DNA of 64,000 bases, taken from Dreissena polymorpha (taxonomy: Eukaryota > Mollusca > Bivalvia > Myida > Dreissenidae). Shown piece after piece: positions 11,910-24,327 of the stretch (position 1 is its first letter; each line of letters opens with the position of its first letter). The stretch spans positions 1 to 64,000 of the forward strand of contig NW_026273355.1 in assembly GCF_020536995.1 (NCBI RefSeq), given 5' to 3'. A program made the translations under genes and the position numbers. Below the pieces are notes generated by a model. The model ran no database searches, was not told the DNA's origin, and saw nothing but the letters and a program-made list of their open reading frames with translations.

Positions 11910-12091
11910 ATTATTCAACGACAAACGCCAAACAGTTTAACTACGCAATTTATTATCTTAAAGGTTTGGCATAATAATGTCAAGGCTGGATCAATTGTAT
12001 TATACAGGTTCCCCCGAGAACGGCGGTAAATTTAAGTACATAATGTCTATCCCCCGTGACAATCGGGAAGTGTGTTCGTGGAAACTATGCC
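11910..12091 (+). repeat. 182-bp direct repeat, copy B
   Basis: Partner of 11111-11292 in the same orientation with a few substitutions. The sequence between them (11293-11909) is non-repetitive apart from a doubled ACACTGGTACAGTCAAT near 11455-11487. The 82-codon ORF starting in this copy is not recognised. Confidence 0.85.
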
Positions 12092-13084
12092 AAAAAGGAC
12101 CACGGCCGCAGGAAGTGGGCTTTCCGCAACACAGCGGCCACAAACACACGCCAGCCTTGACAAGCAATAACGATGAATTAAACTCGGGTTTGGAAAAACG
12201 AAACTTTGCTCAAATAAAAGGCTAGATTGCTCCGGACAGTGTTCAACAAGTGATTCAACAATTGCATGGTATTTGATATAGCAACCTTCCGCATCTAGGA
12301 ATAGTAACGCTTTTCAGGAATTCTTTATTTGTTTTCTTATTTATTTATTTACTTATGTTTGCTATCAGCATAGCGCCAGTTTATGCGCGGAAAGATTAAG
12401 GAGTAAACTTGGATCGCGTCAGATAAAAGCTATTGTAGATAGACCACCATTTATCGATAATCATGGGAAATGTGCAACACTGATCGGGGTTCGATTTCGT
12501 TATGACCGTACGTGGTGGTCAAAAGTACAGCATGTTAATATGTTGATTAAAGGGCAATTGCGAATTATAGGATTATTCTTTGTGTTCCAGGCGCATTCCG
12601 TCTTTTAAAACCCCACGTGATGTTGATCCCTAAATATTGCAAGCCTAGATCAGAACCGTCTGCCACGTCTACTGCCCTATGATAGGCATCCCATATCATC
12701 GATTATCCGATTATTCATACGTTCCTTACGTGACATTTTAATACCCGATTAATATACAGGTTCAGACCACCAGGAACTCGGCCGTTAATTTAAAACCTTA
12801 CAACAAAATGACACGTAATATAGCTTTTAAATGTTACAAGTAAATACCACGGCAACTTAAGTTATGAAACATAACGGAACAGTAAGTCATATATATGTTA
12901 CGGTTGTATGTACGTGTTTTTTCAAGTAACGTGTACATCAATCGATAAAAATAAACATTTTAAGTCGGGCTTTCCAACGTAGACCGTTTGGTTACTATAC
13001 ACCCCTTTTTAAATATTTGATGAACAAGTATATGTTAACAACACGGCACTGCTAGCCAACTATATAGCATTAAGTAACGACCTT
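12092..13084. other. Unassigned stretch
   Basis: No gene, array or paired repeat recognised; ordinary AT-rich sequence. Confidence 0.3.
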
Positions 13085-14335
13085 TATTCTTCCGGGAGCA
13101 AGTCCCAGTTCAGTAGAGATTTATGAATAATCTATTGATTTGTTTAATACATTAAATTTATCACAATCTTTTTCACCATAAGCCAAATGGCGATCGTTTT
13201 ACCACAACTTGAAAGCTGGAATTGCGTATCTTCCAAGAATCGGATATTAATTTATTTACAGACAAAGATGATCAACGGGCATTTTACCATAAGGCAACTG
13301 GCAAACCTGTATTCTCCGTAATTTCGGAAATATAGAAGCCCATTTATCGCTTCATTTACCAACCATGTACGATTATATATAACCACCACAAAGTTCTTCC
13401 GGGATTAAGTCGCGGTTAAAGACCCGGGAAACGGCGTTTTCTACCAAGAACTTCTTCATATTTATATTTTATTTAATATTTACTTATAGCCCAAAGTGAT
13501 CATCGGACTTTTCACCATAAGCCAATTTGGGCGATCGTTTCAACACCATAATTTTGAAAATGAATAAGCACATTTTGTGCACCATCAACCAACCATGTAC
13601 CATTATATATAACCACCACAAAGTTCTTCCGGGATTAAGTCCCGGTTCCGGTAGAGACCCGGGAACGGCGTTATTTACCAAGAACTTGATATTTATTTAA
13701 TATTTACTTATAGCCAAAAGTGATCACCGAGCTTTTCACCATAAGCCAATCTGGGCAATCGTTTCAACACCATAATTTTGAAAATACATAAGCACATTTT
13801 AGTGCACCACCAACCAAACATGTACCATTATATAAAACCACCACAGTATTCTTCCGAAATTAAGTTCCGGTTCCAGTAGAGACCCGGGAACGGCGTTACC
13901 TACATAGAACTTGATATTTATTTAATATTTACTTAAAGCCAAAAGTGATCACCGAGCTTTTCACCATAAGCCAATTTGGGCGATCGTTTCAACACCATAA
14001 TTTTGAAAATACATAAAACACATTTTAGTGCACCACCAACCAACCATATACCATGGTATATATAAACCACCTTGTTTTTCTTTTTGGGATTAAGTCCCGG
14101 TTTTAGTAGAGGCACTGGAACTGCTTATTTACCAACAACCTGATATTTGTTTATTTATAGCCAACGTTGATCATCATAAGCCTATTGGCAATCGTTTAAT
14201 CACAATAATTTAAAAAAACAGAGGCGCTTTTAGCGTACCATCAACCAAACATATACCGAAGCTATTCCAATATAACCAGATTGTTTGATCTCACAGGACT
14301 AAGCCCCATTCTATTATTTACTAAGAATCACATGT
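13085..14335. repeat. Tandem array of ~230-bp units
   Basis: Five to six diverging copies. Each has ACTTATAGCCAAAAGTGATC, TTCACCATAAGCCAATTTGG, CGATCGTTTCAACACCATAA, a CACCACCAACCAACCATGTA segment and GGGATTAAGTCCCGGTT...GACCCGGGAACGGCG. The GACCCGGG landmark falls at 13421, 13656 and 13881, and a degraded form is near 14111. Outer copies are the most degenerate. A stray GACCCGGGAA is at ~14695. Confidence 0.9.
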
Positions 14336-14823
14336 GTGTGCGTGTCTTTTAAACATAAGCCCATCGGTTATCATTCAAGCAAGTTCAAAAATTCACGAAG
14401 ACGTACATTTAGGGCACCACAAACGAATGTTTATGAATTTGTATTACCGCAGTTTATTGTATATATGCATTATTATGTTATTGATGTGTTATATTTTGTT
14501 ATTAGTATCATTATTATATGTATTTGTTATTATTATTAATTTTGTTACATGGATTATGTTACAAGTGCTGCAAGATACGAACCAACGCACATCAATTAAT
14601 ATAGTATGAAGATACAATTGATTGCTGGGATTTTTGAATTAAGGCTGCGATTATATTTTTTGTTTGTTGATTTTGTCTTTACGTTGCAATAGGGACCCGG
14701 GAAATGCGTTTTTTTCTAAGGTATACTAAGCAATTTTGCTTTACAAATCGTATTGAGTATATTAACTTTAATCAATAAGACTCCAACATGCATTAAAATG
14801 GCTAGAAATGACATAGTTTTTTA

Positions 14824-14825
<2 letters not shown>

Positions 14826-14901
<76 letters not shown>
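14826..14901. repeat. (TA)n microsatellite
   Basis: About 38 uninterrupted TA dinucleotides. Confidence 0.98.
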
Positions 14902-14903
<2 letters not shown>

Positions 14904-14904
14904 T

Positions 14905-15345
14905 CGCGAACGGGGATTTTAATGTAAGAAAACAACTTTGTTATGGATTGTACATTATATACTGATGTAAGAAAAGCTTATTTAAAACTATGTTATTACG
15001 TTCGACCAAATATGTTAAAGTTTATAGGTTTATTGACCTCTCAAAATAGTAATATTGTTAAAAATTTAGCTATGTTTATTTTTAAAGCATGGGAAATAAG
15101 ATATACTTATAATACATATTACGATTAGGGTAGGATTGTTGGTATATATGTATGCACAGCCTCTCGATGTATATTGTCTTCTCTAAAATACTCGATACTT
15201 TGTTTTACAATGTGCCGATTTATTTTTGATGTTTATAATTTGAATGACCTGTGACTTTGTTTGTATGTATCTTGTATGTGACATTTTATGTATACTCATG
15301 GGCTTATTGCCTACTGCATTATCAAATAAACTTAACTAAAACCCT
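14905..15345 (+). mobile_element. LINE 3' end (CR1/L2-like), 5'-truncated
   Basis: The 61-codon ORF at 14943-15128 (CTLYTDVRKAYLKLCYYV, then LTSQNSNIVKNLAMFIFKAW) matches the general form of the C-terminus of CR1/L2-type LINE reverse transcriptase proteins in molluscs: C-x-x-Y-x-x-x-R-x-x-Y, then a hydrophobic helix ending near the stop. A T-rich 3' UTR follows with GGGCTTATTGCCTACTGC and ends AAATAAACTTAACTAAAA. Truncation falls close to the (TA)n tract. Family is judged by eye. Confidence 0.5.
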
Positions 15346-16820
15346 GTTATTTAAAAATGATTCCAAAACGCATTGTTTTGTCTTTGTTAATTTAAATTAA
15401 GGCATCTTTTTCAAAAACACGAAATGCTGTGATGATTCCATTCGTCATAATTCCATATCAACTCAACTGTATAGTAAAGTACCATTTATTTGGGTGTTAT
15501 TTCTAATGGTGTAGATTTTTACTGACAATTAGTGACTATGCAGGCTTTAACATCCAAAGATGTCCGCACAGAAAGTTGTTCACAAAATGTTGGCAAAATA
15601 ACTTTTTCTTTATATAAATATTAAAGAGTCAAAAAACAATGTATGCATTACATTCAAACACGCAATATAACACACATGACTAAAATCCTTATTAAATAAA
15701 CGTTTATGGGAAATAATCAATCATAGTCGGTAACAAAATAAAGATTTGTAACAATTTGCATCGTTAATGTTTAAAGAAAAAACGTGTATGTCGAACAGTT
15801 TTAAAAACGCGTCCTGCGTGGTGCAGTAATATTGCGTTATATTTTCCTTAAATGGTAAACTTTTCGAATCTCACAGAATGGCGAACTTATTATTCAACTT
15901 TGTCTTGCTTTGATAATAATTTTCAGCTATCTAAAATATTGCAGTTTTGTATAAAAAATACATTTATGGACATTTTTTTAATATCCTTAAATAAGTTTAC
16001 AAGTCATTTTGAATTTTAAATCGCTACAATTTGCGTTCTCACCGACTCTATCACATTCTTTTAGCGATTGCAAACTTAAACGATCATTTAACTATGTATT
16101 TTCTCTATCTTTCTAAATATGCTTCCTCTTGTCGAATAGTTGGCGGAACAAAAAAAAACGTACACAAGTCAAATACAATTTTTTTCAATGCTATTTATGT
16201 TTGCTAATTAAATTCTAACACAAGCGCTTTCCAATGTTCGTAATGTACAAGATCAAATAAAACTTGATCAATGTCCGTAAAATATTCTGATTATCAAGAT
16301 TTATGCGGCGGCATAACGGCCCTGCGACAACAAGTAATCGTGATCAATCTGGTCGGTTGTCTAACGTGTACTGACTTTCCTACTGAAGTAAATATATTAA
16401 TAGACATTGAAACACTCAACGGTTACGTGTGCAATTTCCGACGGGAATGTGTGCTTAAGGTAACGACGTCATATGACGTATGCAATGGACGTATATGGAC
16501 GTTAGCCTGTCATTTACCTGAAATTATACAACAATTAATGGGCTATATTTGCTTACCCAAGACGTGACTCATTAGTGAAACACGCAATGGGCAATAACTT
16601 GGTGCATTCTCCTAGTCTAGTTTGACGTTCATTTATGATGTCCATGTGTATGTCCATTTAGGTAGACACGATATTGAACAAGATGCAAAACATACAGAAA
16701 TTAATACTATCCTTAGTAGTCTATCTTTTGCACTATATGACATTTTTACGTATATAATACTTAATTGGTTTAACTTTGAAAAGAAACTACCTTATTATAA
16801 AACGTCATATACATTTTATA
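15346..16820. other. Upstream region or intron of the Ig/FN3 gene
   Basis: No convincing exon. A 98-codon ORF at 16271-16567 is followed by no homology I recognise, although a donor-like AAG|GTAACG is at 16459. The segment CGCTTTCCAATGTTCGTAAT near 16225 recurs at ~18281, so part of this is repeat. Signal-peptide and earlier extracellular exons of the receptor were not found. Confidence 0.35.
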
Positions 16821-16821
16821 G

Positions 16822-17094
16822 GGCCTCCAAGGGCAGATCCACAATTCCCTGGTGTACGTACGATGAGCCGTCGGATAGGTCAGATTGCAAAGTTTGAGGC
16901 CCACATACTTGGCTGTCCTCAACCACTGTACACGTGGACACACGGAGATTCGTCTTATTACACGGACACAAGAAATGGATCTTACACAGCAAAAACGGTT
17001 TATGTTTCCTCATTCAAGGACTTTGGTGTATACGAGCTTGAAATTGAAAACAACGCTGGGATCTATCGAACTTATTTTACCTTATTGGCTGACG
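16822..17094 (+). CDS. Ig-like domain 1 exon of an Ig/FN3 receptor
   Basis: The acceptor CATTTTATAG ends at 16821 and the donor GTAGGT starts at 17095. It is 273 bases, phase 1 in and out, as is standard for Ig modules. The translation begins GPPRADPQFPGVRTMSRR and contains GCPQPLYTWTHGDSSYY, then FKDFGVYELEIENNAGIYR. The P-x-Y-x-W strand and the D-x-G-x-Y-x-x-x-x-x-N-x-x-G ending are those of I-set domains, but the two positions normally holding the disulphide cysteines are Glu (AKFEAH and YELEI). It would sit outside the cell. Confidence 0.8.
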
Positions 17095-17908
17095 GTAGGT
17101 AATCATACAATCGCAACTTCTGTTATAACACTTTAGTAGGCAGTGATTAGACAATGCCACAGCTTTAATTGTATGGCATTTTAACGCCGCAAAAATGTGA
17201 CGATATAACGCAAAGACAGGACCGTCTCAGCGGTGAAAAAGCACTCATGCAACTCATCGACGATACCTAATATTAATTCAAACGAGAGAGGCTGTGTTAT
17301 TATTTCACCCTAAACATTGAAGGGGATTATCGCAATTGGACTGCCATTCTGCTCAACTTTTCGTCCGTCCGCTTATAGTTAGTAAAATCACTATAACAAT
17401 GGAATAAAACGATACCTCTCACAGAAGCAAAACTATTTTCATGAGGAATTGTTGTTTTAGAAGTGGCTTGTTGGTGTTTAACCATAAATGCCCCAACAGT
17501 GTTATTTCCGAATAAAAATAAAGTCGAAGTTTATTTTTAAAATTATTGTCTCCTCGTAAACCAATTTGATAAACTTAATATAAAGCAGACCATAATCGTT
17601 CTACTGATCAGCTTTATTATAATTTTATTCGGAAAACCATGGTTTAGACTTGGTCAATCGTATCATAATCTTACTTATTCTCATCCTCTAGTTTTCATAA
17701 GAGTTTTTTTTTATGGATTCTGTACCTTTCTCATGCATGATGTATACTTAAAGCGTTGCGCGTCGACGACGTCACATAGCACACACATACAACTTTCATA
17801 TATTTTACTTGGATTTGATTTTACTGGTCGATCACATTAATATATCATGAAATATTATTATTTTTTAAAATGGTTCTGGTGTTACAAGCATGATATCATA
17901 TTTATCAG

Positions 17909-18025
17909 GGCCACCTGATCCGCCGAGTAATTTTACTGTTTATGGAGTGACCACTTCAGATGCCATGCTCAGCTGGAAAACTGGATATGACTACAACAAA
18001 ACACAGACTTATAAGTGAAGTGAAG
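17909..18025 (+). CDS. FN3 domain 1, first half, with an in-frame TGA
   Basis: The acceptor ATTTATCAG ends at 17908. Phase-1 reading gives GPPDPPSNFTVYGVTTSD, then AMLSWKTGYDYNKTQTYK, the first strands of a fibronectin type III domain (P-x-P, then L-x-W). The codon at 18016-18018 is TGA, just before the phase-1 donor at 18026 (GAAG|GTATAA). An alternative donor at 18015 (AA|GTGAAG) avoids this stop, but its phase 2 opens a stop in the following exon. The stop could be a CGA-to-TGA change, so this copy may encode a truncated protein, or the FN3-1 exon pair may be skipped, which keeps frame. Confidence 0.65.
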
Positions 18026-19910
18026 GTATAAATATTTTCACAATATGCGCGTTTGAAAACTTCATGACAGAATTGTGAGTAGTCGACTATGGGGACCATA
18101 TAGCTTCTTTATTTACAAGGGTAATTCCATACGTCTTAAAATGATATCCGTATAATATTTTTGATATGTTAATAATCAAGACCAGATTTTATTGTTGCCT
18201 AGTCAGTGGAACACAATAGCGTGCAAAAGTCTAATAAGTTTTCATTGCGATTACTTTTTGCTGATTAATCTTAAACAAAAACGCTTTCCAATGTTCGTAA
18301 TGACACGATCAAATTAAGGCCTCCCTCCGCAAGTGCTCATTGTTGATTGGCTGATCGGTTAATTTACCGATTAAATCAAGTGGTAGGAAATGCCCCAGAT
18401 AACATTATCACGTTTGACATGTTTGACAAGGGTGTTTTGGTGGTTGATTAGCGTATAATCCGAGGCAAAATCCGAAATTGCACTTTGATAACTAATAATT
18501 TTGGCATCTATAATGTATACTCATCATTTTGGCATCTGTTACGTATAACAGCCTTAAGGGGAATGTTTGTTTGAACATACAACTCACATTGTTGGTCTGA
18601 AACGCAATAACATATGCGCATTAAGGTATGCATATTTGCACTCTTTTAGCTTATCATTTTGGCATCTATTACGTACACCGTACTTATCATTTTGGCATCT
18701 GTTACATGTCAAATTGTTGGTCTGAAACACAAGAACATATGCGCATTAAGGTTTGCATATTTGCGTTTTCTGTTTAATGTTTTACGAAATAGTTTAATCA
18801 AAATCCTATTATTTTATTTATACAATTATATTCTTCATAATTAAACATCTATTAATAATTACCAATATTCAAGTATTCCATATACTAGTATATAATTATG
18901 ACTGTTTGGATAAACGATATACTAGTAATGTTCTAAAATTGAATTGTTTTATGTATACAATGATGCCCCCAAAAAGTCGTTACGTTACACAATTTCATTT
19001 AATATGAACACACCAACAAACCTAAAAAATCTTCTTACCGACCGAGTGACCCCAATACACCCCCTGTCAAAACTCATTTGCAAGGGTGTCATAAACATTT
19101 TTTTCTTTTTTCATGTTGGGAATATGACATTAATGTTATTATGGCAGTTATCTAAAGACCTCTATAACGTACACTTTTTCTGAAAATTGGCAGTTATGTT
19201 TGAACAAAAATTAAGAAAGTTCAAAACCGACAGAGATAAAGAAGGATAAAGAAGGACGGCCCTGGAAATTATAGAAGAATAAGGACACATGAAAGCCTAT
19301 ACATCAAATATGTTAACTTCAACATAGTATTAATTATATGAAAACTCATCTTGAAGAAATAGTAATCTTTACCTCAATGGCAGCAAGAAGCATTAAATCA
19401 ATATAGCAGTGCGAAAAATAGAAGACCACATCACGACAAAACATAAAATATATGTTTACAAAACCGTGAGAGGTTCAGACACGTTTTGAACAGCTTTTAT
19501 AAGAGAAAACAAAAAAATAACAACGCCGATAAAATGCAATTGATATAAGTTATAAAAACATTTAGTGTGTATGATGGTCTTTCTTCTTTGTTGTTTACAG
19601 TTATATCATGTAATTTGGCGTGATTACGTTTATCTTGCTAGGAATTCTCTCAACTGAGGCGCGTATCGAAATGGCGGCGGTTTTTAAAACGTCATCGCCT
19701 CTATCAGCCGTACGTCATGTCAAGTCCAGTCATAAAGTTTACTTATTATAAAGATTAGTTAATCTCGTTAGTATAGCTTCAATGATGAGGAATACACAGT
19801 TATGCAATATATATCTTAGTTCAAGATTTTTATTTTATTTTCAAAGTGTGAATATATTCATTGAATGTATTTATGATCGACATGCTTAACAAACGTTTTT
19901 CATCTAACAG
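18026..19910 (+). other. Intron with a duplicated ~120-bp segment
   Basis: Intron between the two FN3-1 halves. Two tandem copies near 18525-18645 and 18652-18768 share CATTTTGGCATCTGTTACGT, TTGTTGGTCTGAAACGCAAT and CATATGCGCATTAAGGT. Another CATTTTGGCATCT-like piece precedes them. At ~18281 there is a second copy of the CGCTTTCCAATGTTCGTAAT segment seen near 16225. Otherwise AT-rich. Confidence 0.6.
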
Positions 19911-20072
19911 TATTTCGCAAATGGACAGACCATACTAGCGGTCATGGCGATGATGGTTTGAGCTTTATGATTACCATCTGGAAATCAGAGTCTCCCTACA
20001 ATCTGACCATCATCTCCGAAAATGCTGATGGGATTTCTGCACCTTCCGATTTCTTAGTCTTTTATTCGTATG
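19911..20072 (+). CDS. FN3 domain 1, second half
   Basis: The acceptor CATCTAACAG ends at 19910 and the donor GTATGC starts at 20073. It is 162 bases, phase 1 in and out, encoding SPYNLTIISENADGISAPSD, the F and G strand region of an FN3 domain (Y-x-L-x-I-x-x-x-N-x-x-G-x-S-x-P-S). It pairs with the exon at 17909. Confidence 0.75.
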
Positions 20073-20342
20073 GTATGCGTTGGAATGATTTGCAATTTCT
20101 TGTTTTATTTGGTTGTGGATTAGTTGTTTTGAAAAACGTTATATTGATTTAAAAACTACTTCCAAAAGTGTTTTTTCCTGTTGGCTACGTGAATTGAATG
20201 TTGAATATCTTTTAAATAAGATCTACTTTCTTCGCATACACCTTTATCCCAAAATTGCTAACTGTTGATTTAATTGTTTCTGTGTGAATTTCTTTATTTC
20301 TCCGTAATAAGTGGGTTACCGCATTCGTTTTCTATATTTTAG

Positions 20343-20612
20343 GCGTACCTCAAGAAGACCCGAACCAAAACGTTAATCTTATATTAGAAAGTCGCTTGTA
20401 TGAAAGGATCTCTCTTAAGATGCACGCCACTGGGTATCCATCCCCAATGTATGAGTGGTATCACTTCGGCCAGAGACTGAAAAGCTATAATCAGAATTAT
20501 TCGAGCGAGGTCACAATTGAGTCCATGCAGTTAAAAGACTTTGGATATTACAAACTGATAATGACCAACACAGCAGGCACAAGCACATATAACTACTTCA
20601 TCGCTGCGTATG
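20343..20612 (+). CDS. Ig-like domain 2 exon
   Basis: The acceptor CTATATTTTAG ends at 20342 and the donor GTAAGC starts at 20613. It is 270 bases, phase 1 in and out. The translation contains ISLKMHATGYPSPMYEWYHF and LKDFGYYKLIMTNTAGTSTY, a second I-set-like domain. As in domain 1, the disulphide positions are not cysteine (Lys at LKMH; Lys at YYKL), so both Ig domains lack the usual bond. Confidence 0.8.
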
Positions 20613-21783
20613 GTAAGCCAACATTCACTTAGATAAAAATACCTTGTCAATGGGAACCTAAGATTAGCTCTGTTCGTAAATATCTGCAGCTATATTAAAA
20701 TAATAGGGTTAATCGTTTTATTTGAAGGGACATTGTTTGAATCCTTTAAATGATTGAACATTCTAGATTTTAACATAGGATCTGTAGAATTCAATAATTA
20801 TAATAAAATATAATTTAATAATGAAAAAGTGTGTCCCCTTTGGCGTAAAAAGATACCATGGAACCAATCGGCCTTTCCCACTGACATATATAAGGCCACC
20901 TAATATTTGAAATATATGATCAACATTTTGTAACACAATTTCACGAATATAAAATACAACTACATTGTATTTCAATCGTTTCTCGTTTGTAACGCTTTAT
21001 AATTTTATCAATTTCAAATAATAATTATTGATCAACGAAACTGTATTTTAAGTATGACTTATTTCGCCTAATGTTGTAAAAGGTTCTTTGCTTTTCTAAA
21101 TCTGTTACACAAAGTTGGGAAAATATCATTTCAACAAATTTTGGACAAGTCCCTTTAACACTTATTTCATTTGTGTTTGTTTTTTAAGGCGTCGATATTA
21201 TAATATAAATGATTTATTAATCTATATGAAATAACACAAATTGATTATGGGTTATATAAAATTTGTTTTTTAATAATAATTATATACATTTAATACGCAA
21301 TGTTATAATGTAATAACAAGGTGTTATATTTTTCCGTCAATTAATGATATTTCCTTCGCATGTGTGGTTTACACATTAAATATCAAGAATTGATCAAAAC
21401 ATTAATCTCAAGTCCCTTATAGTTTTGCACGAATTTCCTGTTTATGTCTGTAAGGGATTCGAATAATAAATACAGATCATTTTTGCATGATTCAATCGTA
21501 TGTGCTAAATCAGTTGTTGAATTTGTGATCATGTTTTAAAAATTTGATCATATTCTCTGAATTAACCATTAGCTATAAAGGAACTAAAGAAAAAGCGCTA
21601 TCTGAATATTTTTAAGTTTTCTTTGTGTCACTAAACATTCATATCAAAGTGGAAACTAACACGTGTGAGATGAGAAATGTTTAGGAACTTCATATTTTTA
21701 CGTTTGGGCGTTGTAAGTGAAAGCATAAGTTTTTTATCCTAATTTTGGTAAGCAATTACCAACCGTTTTTAATAACATTTCAG
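20613..21783 (+). other. Intron, no feature seen
   Basis: AT-rich intron between Ig-2 and FN3-2; no repeat or exon recognised. Confidence 0.5.
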
Positions 21784-21921
21784 GGCCACCAGATGCAGCA
21801 TCTGACATTGAAGTCTTCAATATAACCGATACTTCAGTAACGTTGGACTTTAGACCTGGATTTAATTACAATAAAAAACAGTTTTTCAAAATACATATAG
21901 AAACTTCTAGAAAGGAGACGG
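21784..21921 (+). CDS. FN3 domain 2, first half
   Basis: The acceptor AACATTTCAG ends at 21783 and the donor GTATGC starts at 21922. It is 138 bases, phase 1 in and out, reading GPPDAASDIEVFNITDTSVT, then LDFRPGFNYNKKQFFKIHIE. It has the same GPPD start and Y/FNYNK turn as FN3-1, showing that the two Ig-FN3 pairs are duplicates. Here the frame is open throughout. Confidence 0.8.
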
Positions 21922-22049
21922 GTATGCTGAATTGTTATTATTATTATTTTAAAAATAATTTAATTTATCGTATTGTGCATATTTAAAATACATTAACAAC
22001 ACCAAATAAAGTATTCCAGCATACTTTCAGATTGTTAATTATTGTTTAG

Positions 22050-22214
22050 ACATTGACATGCTATTAAATGACACCACGAATGGGATAGCAGACAGTAGAC
22101 AGAATTATACTGTTAGTCGATTAGAACCTGGAACGGATTACAAACTAACTATTATCGCCTACAACAAAGAAGGGTATGCTGATCCGTCCTCAACGGTTTA
22201 TTTTCGCACTGAAG
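22050..22214 (+). CDS. FN3 domain 2, second half
   Basis: The acceptor ATTGTTTAG ends at 22049 and the donor GTATCT starts at 22215. It is 165 bases, phase 1 in and out, encoding YTVSRLEPGTDYKLTIIAYN, then KEGYADPSSTVYFRTEG, a textbook FN3 C-terminal half (L-x-P-x-T-x-Y-x-L-x-I-x-A-x-N-x-x-G). Confidence 0.85.
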
Positions 22215-22950
22215 GTATCTACTTTAATTATAGTGATAATTTTGAACGCATTCACAGATAAAATAGATTGTGTTAAATAGTTATTTATTGTCAAAGGACG
22301 TAGTTGGGCTTTATTTTAACATGCTTGTTTGAAGGTTAAACGCATTCTTATTTACATGTTATTATTTGGTTACACCTTAAATAAATTTGGTTTAAATTTT
22401 ACGCTTGTAAGTTCTGAAAATCTACCAGTAATTTCATAAATGTTAAGGTTATTTGTTCATATGCAGTATCTGGAGTTGTTTTTGCCGTAAATTAGTTATA
22501 ACTGAAATGTCCTTCGCGGTACTCGAATCGCGATGTTAAAAACCATTTACTTTAGTTTGATTTAATGGTTTCTAGCAACGGATGTCCGGAAATGAAATTG
22601 ATTGCTCAGTTTCTCCAACGTGGTAATTTCAAATCGATAAACAAAGGGTTAAATAGCTGAAGACGATTTTTTTTACATAGTAATGATTAAACAAAGGAGT
22701 TTTAAATGTTTGTTAAGTGTCAACAATGTTATATTAACCAGCTCTATTGAACGGTGCTTTGTATTTCGCGAATTTGAAACAATATGTTTTATTTGTGTCA
22801 TTTCCCAATCGGTAATTAAGCATCATTTAATAAAAGACGATCGTATCGTATCTTCTAGTGATCTATTTGAACATTATTTTTTTCAAACTTACGGATGTTT
22901 TTCCGATTATAATTTTAACAATTATTGTGCAATCCACTATGCAACTTAAG
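22215..22950 (+). other. Intron, no feature seen
   Basis: AT-rich intron between FN3-2 and the membrane exon. The 88-codon ORF at 22683-22949 is unrecognised and probably chance. Confidence 0.5.
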
Positions 22951-23073
22951 GATCAGCAAAGACTGGTTCCATAGCTGTCAACAATCTCATTACGATTATC
23001 GCCTGCGTGAGTACAGGATTGGCCATCATCTCGGTGTTAACAGTGCTGGCCATAAGGAAGCGGAAACGATCTG
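22951..23073 (+). CDS. Transmembrane exon of the Ig/FN3 receptor
   Basis: The acceptor CAACTTAAG ends at 22950 and the donor GTATTT starts at 23074. It is 123 bases, phase 1 in and out. The product has NLITIIACVSTGLAIISVLT plus VLA, about 23 hydrophobic residues, directly followed by IRKRKRS, a basic stop-transfer signal. This fixes a type I topology with the Ig/FN3 part outside the cell and the next exons in the cytoplasm. Confidence 0.85.
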
Positions 23074-23737
23074 GTATTTTTTTTTCGAAAAATATCTAAA
23101 CATATGACCAAAACGCTATATAAATAAGAGGAATATAATCACACTCAAGTGCCGTTTAACCTCGCGTGTAAAACATTAGACATCACATTCACAAGTAAAA
23201 TCATTCAAAATCTGAAAGGATATTTAGTTTCTATGTATATTTTCTTCCTTTATACCAATCAGTGCTTTTATGCGTAACTTTATTCGTATATGGTTTATTC
23301 TCAAATATGAAAAATAAAATAGAACATAAAGACTTGAAATTACATTAAAAAACGATAATATTGGAATGGCCCATCATCACGTGTTGTGTAACGGCGACAG
23401 GGTTTTACACGAGATATGCTCGAAACCAGCCGAATCCTTAACAGAGGTTTAAAACATTCTTATTGAAACTATGAATATGGTGTTACGGTCGGTTGAATAT
23501 TTGTGCTTGCACTGTAGTAAAAAAGGAAAGTTAAACATGTATGCAAGATATATAATTTGCGTGTTATTTATTTAATAAGAAAAATGAAACTGATACATTC
23601 CACACACAGCTTTTTATTAATATTTTCTCGAACATATGTTAACTGTATCATAGAGCGATTGGTAAAATATGGAAAAAGATGACACTTAAATTGAAAAACA
23701 TTATAAATGTTCTAAATACTGCTTTCCTTCTTTGTAG

Positions 23738-23794
23738 ATGCAGAAGTCGTTCATCTAAGTGCTGGTGAAGTAGCTGACTGTACAAACAGTAAAG
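23738..23794 (+). CDS. Cytoplasmic tail exon
   Basis: The acceptor CTTCTTTGTAG ends at 23737 and the donor GTATAT starts at 23795. It is 57 bases, phase 1 in and out, reading DAEVVHLSAGEVADCTNSK. It continues the frame from the membrane exon. No motif is recognised. Confidence 0.6.
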
Positions 23795-24327
23795 GTATAT
23801 AAAATACATAAAATATGTAAGAACATAGAGAATGTAAGGTAAGATTCTTTATGTACTACACGTGTAAGCTTTCCTGAGACGAGTCGGAGAAATTCACTTA
23901 GTACACAAAACACTTACCTTATATTCTTTTTATCATATCATATTTTCCTTACTGTTGTAAAAAAAGTTGTGCTGTTAAAAATTACAGAGCTATCACCAAT
24001 TATAAATATATGAATATATTATTATACACTTTCTTAATTTTCGAACAATACTTGATCTTATTTTATACAATATACACTGTTCGGATATGTTTGTCAATAA
24101 AAGAAAAGTGATAAATAATAATAACCCACAAAAAGCGACCGGAAATAATCATAATTGATGAAAACAAATTAAGATATATTTCACCTAATGAATCTTCGTT
24201 AAAAAGTCGTGTTATTATAAAGGTAAGAATTCGATTACATTTCGTCCAAATTATTTTAAAATTTGACACTAAATTATGAAAGACTGTTAACACATCTTAT
24301 GTTTTATAGGTCCTATTTAAATTCCAG

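Noticed and set aside
11111-12091. LTRs of a small retroelement
   Set aside because: The repeats lack TG...CA ends, no primer-binding site or polypurine tract was seen and no coding lies between them.
16271-16567. 98-codon ORF as the first exon of the Ig/FN3 receptor
   Set aside because: No signal peptide or Ig/FN3 similarity, and its donor phase could not be tied to the exon at 16822.
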